Assembly: GCF_025153475.1 (NCBI RefSeq)
Contig: NZ_JANZXA010000018.1
Span: 1-48,102, forward strand
Reading direction: 5' to 3'
Length of the DNA stretch: 48,102 bases
Origin: Novosphingobium mangrovisedimenti
GTDB taxonomy: Bacteria > Pseudomonadota > Alphaproteobacteria > Sphingomonadales > Sphingomonadaceae
Shown: positions 1-8,216 of the stretch, in pieces
How positions within the stretch are numbered: position 1 is the first letter of the stretch
Layout of the letters: each line of letters starts with the position of its first letter
Translations under genes and position numbers: made by a program
Notes under the pieces: model-generated
Seen by the model: only the letters and a program-made list of their open reading frames with translations
What the model was told of the DNA's origin: nothing
Database searches by the model: none

Positions 1-1
1 A

Positions 2-109
2 GAACGATCCGTCGAAGCAACATGGCGACGTATCGGCTCCCTGCTCGATGACTTCCCGCCCAATGAATGCGCAAACTACCTCAGAAACTCAGGATATGCA
101 TCAACGTAA
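2..109 (+). CDS. IS630-family transposase, C-terminal fragment (cut by window edge)
   Basis: The frame is open from the left edge and ends at a TAA at 107-109. The 35 visible residues end in ECANYLRNSGYAST, which matches the usual C-terminus of IS630-type DDE transposases (a D-E-C-x-N-Y-x-R-x-x-G-Y ending). The catalytic residues would lie to the left, outside the window, so it cannot be said whether the gene is intact. No clear terminal inverted repeat could be paired, because the other end is not visible. The element is a neighbour of the TetR gene, not part of its operon. Confidence 0.65.
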   Translation, partial: ERSVEATWRRIGSLLDDFPPNECANYLRNSGYAST

Positions 110-146
110 TGTCATCAGAGTCTAGGTGGTAAACCAACAAATCTCG

Positions 147-170
147 CCCCTCTCCTGCAAGCGGGAGGGG
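147..170 (-). terminator. Hairpin downstream of the TetR gene
   Basis: CCCCTC at 147-152 pairs with GAGGGG at 165-170, with partial pairing inside. Read on the minus strand it lies about 40 nt after the TetR stop codon and is followed by a short T-rich stretch (GAGATTTGTT). It is a plausible terminator. Hairpins of this composition are also common dispersed elements in GC-rich genomes. Confidence 0.4.
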
Positions 171-207
171 TTGGCGGTGGGCTATCTCAACGGCAGCCGA
201 ACAGCGC

Positions 208-882
208 CTACCCACGCCCTTCGCCCACCGGCCCGTTCGCCTCGATCCCCTCGATCACGAAAGTCGCGATGGCATCCCGGATCTCCTCGTCGCTGGCAAG
301 GCCCGGCGGGAACAGCCAGTCGCGGAACATCAGGTTGGCGAGAACCGCCGCGAAGGACACCCGCACCATCAGCTCGGGCGAGACCGGCGCCTCGGCCCCC
401 ACACGCGCGCTCATCAGCGCCTTGCCCTTCTCGAAATAGGCCTGCAGCCCGTCGAGTTCGCTGATCGCACCCGTCGCGTCGGGCGAATAGGCCGTGGCGA
501 CGATCAGCGACATGAACATGCGCGAATGGCGCGCCATGAAATCCTGCAGCTCGCGGATATATTCGCGGGCCAGCTCCTTGCTCTCGCGACCCGATCCGAG
601 ATCGGCCACGCTGCGCGCCTGGAAGTCGGCGAAATGGCGGTTGAGCGGGGTGAAGATCGCCGCGCGAAACAGGTCCTGCTTCGACGCGTGAAAGCGGAAA
701 ATCTGCGCCTCGGTAACTTCCGCCCGGCGCGCGATGGCAGCCGTCGTCGCCCCGGTGTATCCCGACTGCTCGAATTCCTCGGCGGCCGCCTCGAGAATGC
801 GGTCCGCCACTTCCTCGGACGAGCGCCGCCGCCGGCGAGGCACCTTCGCGCCCGATTCCTGCCCGCTCGACCCTTGTACCAA
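208..882 (-). CDS. TetR/AcrR family transcriptional regulator
   Basis: A 224-aa TetR-type repressor. The N-terminal helix-turn-helix spans roughly residues 25-70: it begins RILEAAAEEFEQSGY, with recognition segment AEVTEAQIFRFHASKQDLF. This is the canonical TetR pattern. The rest is the helical ligand-binding and dimer domain, with no recognisable ligand signature. I chose TTG at 880-882 as the start because GAGGA lies 8 nt upstream and no ATG or GTG is suitably placed; the open frame upstream is antisense to htpX. It is divergent from htpX across about 155 bp. The target is unknown. The preceding IS end and following htpX give no functional clue, and the Rieske gene at 2108 is a possible target. 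Confidence 0.85.
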   Translation of the reverse strand: MVQGSSGQESGAKVPRRRRRSSEEVADRILEAAAEEFEQSGYTGATTAAIARRAEVTEAQIFRFHASKQDLFRAAIFTPLNRHFADFQARSVADLGSGRESKELAREYIRELQDFMARHSRMFMSLIVATAYSPDATGAISELDGLQAYFEKGKALMSARVGAEAPVSPELMVRVSFAAVLANLMFRDWLFPPGLASDEEIRDAIATFVIEGIEANGPVGEGRG

Positions 883-974
883 ACCCTGTTTCCTCGTTCC
901 TGCAAACCCTTTCCCTGCGTCTATCGGCTGCACGCGGCCCTGCCAAGTGCACCGCCCGATCCCCGCCGCACCCG

Positions 975-1001
975 TTGAAACGCCGCCGCCACGACCTAGA
1001 T
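975..1001 (+). promoter_or_regulatory. Possible RpoH (heat-shock) promoter of htpX
   Basis: TTGAAA at 975-980 and CCTAGAT at 995-1001 are separated by 14 nt. They lie about 40 bp before the htpX start. Alphaproteobacterial RpoH promoters have a CTTGAA-like -35 and a CYTATNT-like -10, so this fits with one mismatch in the -10. htpX is a known heat-shock gene in other bacteria, which supports the idea. It remains a pattern match. Confidence 0.35.
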
Positions 1002-1038
1002 TCCAGGGCAACACGTCCAACACGGAGAATGCAGGAAA

Positions 1039-1950
1039 GTGAACGGGATGAAGACGGCCATGCTGCTGGCGGCGCTGACGGCGCTGTTCATGGGGCTGGG
1101 CTACATGTTCGGCGGCACGGGCGGTGCGGCGATCGCTCTGCTGGTGGCGGCAGGCATGAACCTGTTCACATACTGGAACGCCGACAGCATCGTCTTGCGC
1201 ATGCACAACGCGCACGAGGTCGACGCCCGCAGCGCGCCGGAGTTCTACGGCATCGTGGAAGGCCTCGCCCGCAACGCCGGGCTGCCGATGCCGCGCGTCT
1301 ACCTGATCGACACCCAGGCGCCCAATGCCTTCGCCACCGGGCGCAACCCGGAAAACGCCGCCGTTGCCGCCACCACCGGCCTGCTGAACATGCTCAGCCA
1401 CGAGGAAGTGGCTGGCGTCATGGCCCACGAACTGGGCCACGTGCGCAACCGCGACACGCTGATCATGACCATGGTCGCGACCATCGCCGGCGCCATCTCC
1501 ATGATCGCCAACTTCGGCCTGTTCTTCGGCGGGCACGGCGACAACCGCCCCAATCCGGTGGCTGCTATCGCGGCGGTTTTCATGGCGCCCTTCGCGGCGA
1601 TGATCGTGCAGATGGCGATCAGCCGCACCCGCGAGTTCGGCGCGGACAAGGCCGGTGCCGAAATCAGCGGCAACCCGCGCGCGCTCGCCTCTGCCCTTGC
1701 CAAGATCGCCGGGCCGGCGGCGCACCTGCGCAATCCGGTCGTCGAGCACAATCCGGCAACGGCCCAGCTCTACATCGTCCCGTCGAGCGTTTCGGACCTG
1801 TTTTCCACACACCCCGCTACAGAAAAACGCATCGCCGCACTCATGGCGATGGACGGCGGCGCGACGGCTATGCCCCCTGCCACGGTCTCCGTTCCCCGCT
1901 CAGCGACAGCCCCCAGACGCTCGGCGCTCGACCCCAACCGCCTGCGCTGA
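1039..1950 (+). CDS. htpX: HtpX, inner-membrane M48 zinc metalloprotease
   Basis: A 303-aa membrane-bound zinc protease of peptidase family M48B, which cleaves damaged or misfolded inner-membrane proteins, complementing FtsH. Two N-terminal hydrophobic segments (about residues 5-45) precede the zinc motif HELGH at residues 130-134. The third zinc ligand is the Glu of SRTREFGAD near residue 199. Two more hydrophobic segments flank that site. Length matches the family (about 290-310 aa). The start is GTG 1039 (MNGMK); ATG 1048 is an alternative and sits better behind AGGA at 1033-1036. A candidate RpoH promoter lies upstream. It is monocistronic, followed by a Rieske gene 157 bp later. Confidence 0.93.
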   Translation: MNGMKTAMLLAALTALFMGLGYMFGGTGGAAIALLVAAGMNLFTYWNADSIVLRMHNAHEVDARSAPEFYGIVEGLARNAGLPMPRVYLIDTQAPNAFATGRNPENAAVAATTGLLNMLSHEEVAGVMAHELGHVRNRDTLIMTMVATIAGAISMIANFGLFFGGHGDNRPNPVAAIAAVFMAPFAAMIVQMAISRTREFGADKAGAEISGNPRALASALAKIAGPAAHLRNPVVEHNPATAQLYIVPSSVSDLFSTHPATEKRIAALMAMDGGATAMPPATVSVPRSATAPRRSALDPNRLR

Positions 1951-2107
1951 ACGCGGGAAAGCCGCCGCGAGCACTTGCCTGCACAGGCACTGGGCCACCG
2001 ATTTAGCGCGCCCGCGATGATGACATGGCCTTGCGGCATTGCCTCACCTTCCGAGGGCTGTACATTCGTTCAATAACAACTGACTCACGATCAAAAGAGG
2101 TGTGGGA

Positions 2108-3547
2108 GTGCTCAAATCAGCTGACGGCGGCCTGCGGCCCGTCCCGTTTCCTATCGATGAACCCGATCGGATCCCGGCCAAGCGCTACTATGACGACGCG
2201 TTCTATCAGGCCGAGGTAGAGCATCTGTGGGGCCATTGCTGGCAGATGGCCTGCCGCGAGGAACAGATCCCCGAAGTGGGCGACTGGATCGAATACGAGA
2301 ACGTCGGCAAGTCGGTCATCGTGGTGCGCACCACCAGCGGCGTGAAGGCGTTCCACAACGCCTGCCGCCACCGCGGCGTCCCCTTCGCAGGCGGCACGCC
2401 GATCGGTGCGACGCACGCCAAGGCCCACGGCAACTGCACCAAGAGCGGTTTTGTCTGCCCGTTCCACGGCTGGCGCTGGAACATGGATGGCGAAAGCACG
2501 CTGGTCTACGGCAAGTACCTGTTCGGCGAACGCCAGCTCGATGCGGACGATCTCAACCTGATCCCCTGCCGCGCCGAAGTCTGGGGCGGCTGCGTGTGGA
2601 TCAACCATGATCCCGATGCCCCCGCGTTCAAGGAAACACTGGGTCCCGTGGCGGACCGTCTCGACGCCCACCATGTCGGCGATCTGCGCGCCGAATGGTG
2701 CTTCGGCACCGAGATCCCGGCCAACTGGAAGATCGCGATGGAAGCCTTCATGGAAGGCTACCACGTGATGCAAACGCATCCGCAGCTCCAACATGCCGTG
2801 CCGCTGATGTACGACAGCATGTATGCTATGCCGGAAAACCCGGACCGCCATCCGATGCTGGCGAATCCGGAGCTGTCGCTCGAAGAGAACATCGCCGCCC
2901 AGATCGTCAACATGGAGCGGCTGAGCGAAGGCATGGCCGGCATGCTCCACGCCAAGGAAGTGGACATTGCCAAGAGCCTGCAGCACGCCACGCAGGGCCT
3001 GCCCGAGGACAAGGGCCAGGCTATGATGATGTGGCTGGGTATGGTGATGCACACCATCTCCACCCAGCTGAAGGAAAAGGGCGAGCCGATCCCCGACCTG
3101 TGCGCCGTTGCCCAGACCGATCCGGTGAATGCGGTCGAATTCCTCTTCCCGCACTACTTCCTGCTGCCCTACTTCAGCTCGATGTCGGCTTACCGCATCC
3201 GCCCGCTGGGGCCGGAGAAGTGCTTCTTCGAAATCTGGTCGCTCACTTTCTTCCCCGAAGGTGAAGAACCCGAGCCGGTCATGGAACCCACCGTGCTGCC
3301 CTATGACAGCGCCGAGTTCCCGCCGATCCCGCGCCAGGACTATTCGAACATCCCGATCCAGCAGAAGGGCCTGCACGCGACCGGCTTCGAATTCATGCGC
3401 CTGTCCGAACGCGTCGAAGGCCTGATCAGCAACTACCAGCGCATCATCGACGGCTACATCGCTGGCGCACCGCAGGAAAAGCTGACCTTAGCCATCAACA
3501 AGCTGGGCGGCAACTTCGACGGACCGATCGAACAATTCAACTTCTGA
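2108..3547 (+). CDS. Aromatic ring-hydroxylating oxygenase, large (alpha) subunit, Rieske type
   Basis: A 479-aa Rieske non-haem iron oxygenase alpha subunit. The [2Fe-2S] ligands are C86-x-H88 and C117-x-x-H120. The 28 residues between them exceed the family's usual 15-17. The catalytic domain carries the mononuclear iron motif with H219 and H224 in EGYHVMQTHPQL. Such enzymes insert O2 into aromatic or alicyclic rings, with electrons from a ferredoxin and reductase; no beta subunit lies next to it. GTG 2108 is chosen because AGAGG at 2096-2100 is spaced 7 nt from it; GTG 2102 would be only 1 nt away. A strong terminator follows at 3569. The substrate cannot be read from sequence. Confidence 0.88.
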   Translation: MLKSADGGLRPVPFPIDEPDRIPAKRYYDDAFYQAEVEHLWGHCWQMACREEQIPEVGDWIEYENVGKSVIVVRTTSGVKAFHNACRHRGVPFAGGTPIGATHAKAHGNCTKSGFVCPFHGWRWNMDGESTLVYGKYLFGERQLDADDLNLIPCRAEVWGGCVWINHDPDAPAFKETLGPVADRLDAHHVGDLRAEWCFGTEIPANWKIAMEAFMEGYHVMQTHPQLQHAVPLMYDSMYAMPENPDRHPMLANPELSLEENIAAQIVNMERLSEGMAGMLHAKEVDIAKSLQHATQGLPEDKGQAMMMWLGMVMHTISTQLKEKGEPIPDLCAVAQTDPVNAVEFLFPHYFLLPYFSSMSAYRIRPLGPEKCFFEIWSLTFFPEGEEPEPVMEPTVLPYDSAEFPPIPRQDYSNIPIQQKGLHATGFEFMRLSERVEGLISNYQRIIDGYIAGAPQEKLTLAINKLGGNFDGPIEQFNF

Positions 3548-3568
3548 TCCAGACGGGCCAGTCACAAG

Positions 3569-3603
3569 AAAACGGCCCCGAAGCGTGTCTTCGAGGCCGT
3601 TTT
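3569..3603 (+). terminator. Rho-independent terminator after the Rieske gene
   Basis: AAAACGGCC plus a CGAAG extension pairs with CTTCG and GGCCGTTTT around a short loop. The stem is about 14 bp and ends in a T-run. It lies 22 nt after the Rieske stop codon and separates that gene from the VOC gene. Confidence 0.85.
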
Positions 3604-3685
3604 CGTTGGCATAGCCGGCGGTGTGGGACCACAAGCCGACAAATTCGGCGCATAAGGAGGCCTTCGATAGCAAGGAGACTCGCCT

Positions 3686-4072
3686 ATGTTGGATCACATC
3701 GGTATCGGCGCGAGCGATTTCACGGCCTCCTGCCGGTTCTATGACGCGGCACTGGCCCCGCTCGGCATTTCGCGCATCATGGAACTGACAGCGGAAGAGA
3801 CCGGCGGCTATGCCGGGATCGGATACGGCAAGGACGGCAAGCCGTTCTTCTGGCTCGGCAACGACGGCCCGCGCGGCCCCGGCGTGCATATTGCCTTCCG
3901 GGCCGACAGCCGCGCTGAAGTCGATGCCTTCTACGCGGCGGCCATGCAGGCGGGCGGGCGCGATAACGGAAGGCCGGGCCTGCGCCCGCACTATCACCCC
4001 TCGTACTACGGCGCCTTCGTGTTCGACCCCGACGGCCTCAACATCGAAGCGGTGTGCCACAAGCCGGAGTAA
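3686..4072 (+). CDS. VOC (glyoxalase/bleomycin resistance/dioxygenase) superfamily protein
   Basis: A 128-aa single-module VOC protein. It begins MLDHIGIGASDFTASCRFYD and ends with FVFDPDGLNIEAVCHKPE, both typical of the beta-alpha-beta-beta-beta fold. The metal-site positions are occupied by His5, a central GVHIAF His, and Glu near residue 122 (NIEAV). Many such proteins are lyases or isomerases of unknown substrate. AAGGAG at 3672-3677 sits 8 nt before the ATG. It stands alone behind a terminator and converges with the DUF1214-like gene, whose stop is 7 bp away. Confidence 0.85.
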   Translation: MLDHIGIGASDFTASCRFYDAALAPLGISRIMELTAEETGGYAGIGYGKDGKPFFWLGNDGPRGPGVHIAFRADSRAEVDAFYAAAMQAGGRDNGRPGLRPHYHPSYYGAFVFDPDGLNIEAVCHKPE

Positions 4073-4078
4073 CGCTGC

Positions 4079-5356
4079 TCACCACAGCGCGCGTTCCTGA
4101 TAGGCGCGGTTGCGTTCGCGAACGATCGCGTCGCGCTGTTCGGGCGTAACTTTCGCCACGTCCGCCGGAAGCGACTTCAGAACGTCCTTGACCTTCACCT
4201 TGGTGGTCGAAGGGATCGGCTGGCTGCTGCATCCAGTCCAGCGCCCCTGAATCATCCCGCGCGAATAACCGGCGGTATCGAGCCAGTTCTTCACGCCCGG
4301 ATCCTTCGCGGAAACGACAATGCGCAGCTTTCCGTCGGAATCGGGGGCCGCCTGTGCTGCGTTGAGGCTCGAATGGTTGTTGGTCCAGTCGATCGTCTCG
4401 TAGAGGCGGTTGGTGAGGATCAGCGAGCGGTACTCGCACGTTTCCGGCACATCACTCTCGACGATCAGCGCCTCGTCGTCCTTCAGGTCGAAGACGCCGT
4501 CGTAGTAGAACTGCGATGCCAATGCGCCCTCGGCCGGCACCATGGCCTTGAACCTGTTGACGTAGCCTTCCACCGCCAGCTTCTCTACGCGGTCGACGAA
4601 CATCGGCGCGAGATAGCCGAAGGCGCGAGGCAGCGCGCGCAACCGCGCCGTCAGGTCCTGCGCCGAAGGACGCGGACGGCCCATGGCGCCGCTTACGCGC
4701 TGGATCGTCACAACCGGCTGGACTTCATGACTCCAGTCGGCACTGACGAAGCGCATCATCAGCCGATGGGTATCGGGCTCCAGCTTCCAGAAATCGCCGG
4801 TGTACCCCTTCGGCCGCTCGCTGCCGAGCAGGACCGAAAAGCGTCCTTCCTTGTCGGTCGCCGGCGTGGACAAATCGAGGTGGGGGCGCGCATTGCTGCC
4901 CGGGAACACCTGCGCGATGACGGCGATGGGGATCGTGCCCGCCTTGCCGGAGATCCGATAGACCTGCGTGGGATCGACGGACGCGGACTTGTAGACGGTG
5001 TCGGCATTGGGCTGGCCGACATCCAGCACCTGACCGATCGCGGGCAGGAAGACGGGGGCCTGCGGATCGGCTCCCAGCGTCTCGATCGACGAACTGGCCA
5101 GCGCTTCCAGCGCGATCCGGCCGATTTCGGCGCGGATCTGCGGGTCCTGCCGCATCTCCTCGGGCAGCTTGGCCAGCATGCGGTCCGGCAGGTCGCGCAG
5201 GCTTTCGATGAATTCATCCCAGCCGACGACCGGGGATTGTTGCGGCGTTCCGGCGGGCGCGTCCTGCGCCCGTGCCGCCAGCGGCAGCGTTGCCAGCGCC
5301 ACGGCAGCCAGCCCTACGACAGTTTTGCCCAGTGACCGTTTCAGATGCCTGCCCAT
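4079..5356 (-). CDS. Exported DUF1214-like protein
   Basis: A 425-aa protein with a clear Sec signal peptide: a basic N-terminus, a hydrophobic core, and a probable cleavage after LAARAQ near residue 31. The C-terminal third, with RLYETIDWTNNHSSLN followed by DSDGKLRIVVSAKDPGVKNWLDTAGY and a GxxxGRW element, resembles DUF1214. That domain is found in exported proteins of unknown biochemistry, often paired with DUF1254. The DUF1254 part is not evident. It is probably periplasmic. GAGA lies just ahead of the ATG. It is downstream of the LysR gene in the same direction with a 72-bp gap. No enzymatic role can be assigned. Confidence 0.7.
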   Translation of the reverse strand: MGRHLKRSLGKTVVGLAAVALATLPLAARAQDAPAGTPQQSPVVGWDEFIESLRDLPDRMLAKLPEEMRQDPQIRAEIGRIALEALASSSIETLGADPQAPVFLPAIGQVLDVGQPNADTVYKSASVDPTQVYRISGKAGTIPIAVIAQVFPGSNARPHLDLSTPATDKEGRFSVLLGSERPKGYTGDFWKLEPDTHRLMMRFVSADWSHEVQPVVTIQRVSGAMGRPRPSAQDLTARLRALPRAFGYLAPMFVDRVEKLAVEGYVNRFKAMVPAEGALASQFYYDGVFDLKDDEALIVESDVPETCEYRSLILTNRLYETIDWTNNHSSLNAAQAAPDSDGKLRIVVSAKDPGVKNWLDTAGYSRGMIQGRWTGCSSQPIPSTTKVKVKDVLKSLPADVAKVTPEQRDAIVRERNRAYQERALW

Positions 5357-5428
5357 CCCGTTCTCTCCTCACCCATTTTTTCTGGCGAGAAGGTGACCCG
5401 GCACTGCTGCGGGGTCAATGCGGCAGCG

Positions 5429-6247
5429 CTACGCCCCTGCGGTAAGCGCCGCGACCAGCGCCTTGACCTTCTTCTGCCGCCACTGCGGCAGCGGTGCGAC
5501 CAGCCAGTACCCGCGCCGGCAAGGCGCGTCCGTCGCCGCCACACTGGCAGCCTGCGCCTCATCGAACCCGGCGGTCAGAAGCGCGGGCACGCGCGCCCGG
5601 CCCAGACCTGCCAGCGCGGCGGCGACAGCCTGGCCGGCATCGGCCACCGTGATCGGCGGCTTGTTCTCGTCGCCGCCATCCTTGCCCTCTGCCGCGGCCT
5701 CCCCACCCGGAACCGGATCGCCCGGCCAGCCGATCCAGTCGCCTTCACCGACCGTGACCCATTCGGCCTTGCCCAGCGGCACGCCCTCCAGATCGTCCGG
5801 CCCATCGGTCCAGCGCACGGCCAGATCAAGGTTCGCCTCGGTGAAATCAGTCGTCTCGCCATCGACCAGCACGTAGCGCACCTGCTGGTTTTCCGCACGG
5901 AAGGCGGCTAGCCGGGGCGCCAGCCAGGCGGCAATGAACTCGCGCGGCGCGGCGATCGTGTAGACGTGGCTGGACTGGCCCGCCTGCATCGCCTGCACCG
6001 CGTCCTCGAAGTGGAGAAACCCGGTGCGCAGCGCGGCAAGGCCGGCGCCGGCTTCCTCGGTCAGTTCCAGTCCCTTGCTGGTGCGGCGGAACAGGACGAC
6101 GCCGAGCAGATCCTCGAGCGCGCGAATCTGCTGGCCGACCGCCGCCGGTGTCACGGCCAGTTCGTCCGCCGCACGCGTGAACGAGAGATGCCGAGCGGCG
6201 GCATCGAAGACGCGCAGGGCGTTGAGTGGCAAGTGCGTGCGCTTCAT
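5429..6247 (-). CDS. LysR family transcriptional regulator (GcvA-like)
   Basis: A 272-aa LysR-type regulator. The winged helix-turn-helix covers about residues 5-65 (LPLNALRVFDAAARHLSFTRAADELAV, then TPAAVGQQIRALEDLLG). This opening matches the GcvA/AmpR subgroup. The effector domain follows (DLAVRWTDGPDD is the typical GcvA-like segment). It is somewhat shorter than the usual 290-300 aa and contains a low-complexity Gly/Glu/Asp-rich stretch near residue 180. LysR genes often regulate a divergent neighbour, but here all neighbours (apaG upstream, DUF1214 gene downstream) run in the same direction, so the target is not obvious. Confidence 0.88.
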   Translation of the reverse strand: MKRTHLPLNALRVFDAAARHLSFTRAADELAVTPAAVGQQIRALEDLLGVVLFRRTSKGLELTEEAGAGLAALRTGFLHFEDAVQAMQAGQSSHVYTIAAPREFIAAWLAPRLAAFRAENQQVRYVLVDGETTDFTEANLDLAVRWTDGPDDLEGVPLGKAEWVTVGEGDWIGWPGDPVPGGEAAAEGKDGGDENKPPITVADAGQAVAAALAGLGRARVPALLTAGFDEAQAASVAATDAPCRRGYWLVAPLPQWRQKKVKALVAALTAGA

Positions 6248-6384
6248 GGCCCTTCCCTATGCCCGGCAGCCGCGCGGAGCAACGAAGTTCCTGTTGCAGG
6301 GCCAAAACGAGGCTGCGCCGCGCGGGCACAGATAGGCCGCTGCCCCGAAGAACCGCCTGTCCTGCCGGAAAATGTCGCTTGCCC

Positions 6385-6783
6385 TCAGCCGGCGGTTGCC
6401 GGCGCTGCCAGGGGGAAGAACGGAATCATGGCCTTGAACTCGGTCCCGTCGCTGCGGCGGAAGGTATAATGCCCTTCCATGCTGCCGTGCGGCGTCGACA
6501 ACGGACAGCCCGACACGTAGTCGTGGCTCGCGCCGGGGCGAAGCACGGGCTGTTCACCGACAACGCCATCACCCTCGACGACGTTCACGTCGCCATTGCC
6601 ATCCGTGATGCGCCAGTGGCGGGTCATCAGCTGCAGGGTGTCCGCCGTCTCGTTCTCGATCCGGATGTGGTAGACCCAGAACCACTTGCCCGCCTCTATC
6701 CGAGATTGTTCGGGCAGGAAATTCACGGCGACGCGAACGGTCACGCCATCGGTGAGTGCGGTATGCTGAAACAGTTCCTTCAT
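6385..6783 (-). CDS. apaG: ApaG family protein
   Basis: A 132-aa ApaG-domain protein with the family's beta-sandwich signature: FWVYHIRIENE, TRHWRITDGNG, GEQPVLRPGASHDYVSG and the ending MEGHYTF. Mutants in enterobacteria show altered cobalt and magnesium handling, but the molecular role is unsettled. The length matches the family (about 125-135 aa). It lies downstream of metZ and the HWE kinase on the same strand, 77 bp after the kinase stop, so the three could share a transcript. Confidence 0.92.
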   Translation of the reverse strand: MKELFQHTALTDGVTVRVAVNFLPEQSRIEAGKWFWVYHIRIENETADTLQLMTRHWRITDGNGDVNVVEGDGVVGEQPVLRPGASHDYVSGCPLSTPHGSMEGHYTFRRSDGTEFKAMIPFFPLAAPATAG

Positions 6784-6860
6784 CTTGCCGGACAGCCTAA
6801 CGACGAATTCGGCAGGCTACAACCGCTTTGCCGACGCAATGTTGCGCGGCGAACGCGCTT

Positions 6861-8216
6861 TCACGAGATGGCATCCGCCGCGCATTCCAGCCCCCAGCGG
6901 AAGCCTTCCGGCAGGTATTCGATCGACAGGCGGGCGTTCAGCTTGACGCGCGGGACATCGACGATGATCCGCGTTCCGAAGCCCTGCCTCTCGGGTTCGT
7001 GCGCGGGCGGGCCGTCGCTCTCGATCCATTCGATGCGGAAGCGGGCCTCCCTGCCCTCTCCGTCGAGCGACCAGCGCACGGCCACCCGTCCTTCGGGAAC
7101 CGACAACGCGCCATACTTGACGGCATTCGTCGCCATTTCGTGGAATGCCATGGCCAGGGATTCGGCCGCGCCCGGGGAAAGCAGCACCTGCGGCCCCTCG
7201 CAAGCGATCTGCGAGCGCGCGTCACCCAACGAGCGCAATTGCGCCTCGATCATTTCGAGCACGGGAATCCGCGACCAAGCCCGGCGCACGAGAACGTCCT
7301 GATTCGCCGCGAGACCGCTGATGCGCCGCTCCAGCCGCTCGATGAAGTCCGGCCCATCGGCATCGGCGCGGCGCGCCAGCGACTGGACGATCGCCAGCAT
7401 GTTCTTGCTGCGATGGTTCACTTCCTGGAGCAGGAGTTCGATCCGCTCCTCCGCCTCGCGCATCTCGGTCACGTCGGTGCTGGTACCGAACCAGCAGGCC
7501 ACGTTCCCGGCATCGTCGCGAATGGCCACCGCACGCGAAAGGAACCAGCGATAGCGGCCATCCTTGCCGCGCATCGGATAGGTGTCCTCCCAGTCCTCGC
7601 CGCTTTCCAGGCTGGCCCGGCGCCGGGTCATGAAACGGTCTATGTGGTCGGGATGGTGGACATCCCTCCAGTTGCCCGCCAGCGCGCGCTCGACCGACAT
7701 TCCGGTAAACTCCGGCCACCGCCTGTTGCCCCAGATGACCTGTCCCTGCCTGTCGGCGATCCAGGCAATCTGCGAGATATTGTCCGCCATCAGCCGGAAA
7801 CGCCGCTCGCTTTCCTCAAGCTGTGCGCGCAAGGCAAGGTTGTCGGTGATGTCCCGCGCGATCTTGCTGGCGGCGATCACCGCACCCGTGTCGTCCAGCA
7901 CCGGCGATACCGTTACCGCGAGGCTGATCTCGTCGCCATCCTTGTGCAGGCGGACGGTCTCGAACGTGGGAACGCGCTCGCCACGGCTGATCGCGGCGAT
8001 GATCGCGTCTTCCTCTTCCAGACGGTCGATCGGGATCAGCGTGCGCACGTTGATGCCCACGATCTCTTCCGCGCTCCATCCGAAGATGCGCTCGGCCGCT
8101 GTATTCCAGCTCAGTATCCGGCCATCGAGCGTTTTGCCGACAATCGCGTCATCGGTGGATTCGACGATTGCGGCGAGCAGTGCCGCCGGATCGGCCTTGG
8201 GATCGTCCCGATTCAG
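6861..8216 (-). CDS. PAS-PAS HWE-family sensor histidine kinase (probable CTG start)
   Basis: A roughly 451-aa cytosolic sensor kinase. PAS domain 1 spans about residues 10-130 (STDDAIVGKTLDGRILSWN is its start), PAS 2 about 135-255 (ending in WFGTSTDVTEMREAEE). The HWE kinase core follows: phospho-acceptor His in LLQEVNHRSKNML, N-box His and Asn in FHEMATNAVKYGALS, and the WxE signature in RIEWIESDGP. No membrane segment is seen. Neither PAS has the LOV cysteine motif. The only in-frame ATG/GTG/TTG upstream of the kinase core and PAS2 is GTG 8060, which falls inside PAS 1. I therefore place the start at CTG 8214-8216, which overlaps the metZ stop codon and would be translationally coupled. 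No response regulator is adjacent. Confidence 0.8.
   Translation of the reverse strand: MNRDDPKADPAALLAAIVESTDDAIVGKTLDGRILSWNTAAERIFGWSAEEIVGINVRTLIPIDRLEEEDAIIAAISRGERVPTFETVRLHKDGDEISLAVTVSPVLDDTGAVIAASKIARDITDNLALRAQLEESERRFRLMADNISQIAWIADRQGQVIWGNRRWPEFTGMSVERALAGNWRDVHHPDHIDRFMTRRRASLESGEDWEDTYPMRGKDGRYRWFLSRAVAIRDDAGNVACWFGTSTDVTEMREAEERIELLLQEVNHRSKNMLAIVQSLARRADADGPDFIERLERRISGLAANQDVLVRRAWSRIPVLEMIEAQLRSLGDARSQIACEGPQVLLSPGAAESLAMAFHEMATNAVKYGALSVPEGRVAVRWSLDGEGREARFRIEWIESDGPPAHEPERQGFGTRIIVDVPRVKLNARLSIEYLPEGFRWGLECAADAIS

Noticed and set aside
2117..3376. Long minus-strand frame opposite the Rieske gene
   Set aside because: It mirrors the codon structure of the real gene in GC-rich DNA; composition is His/Arg/Asp-rich with no family pattern.
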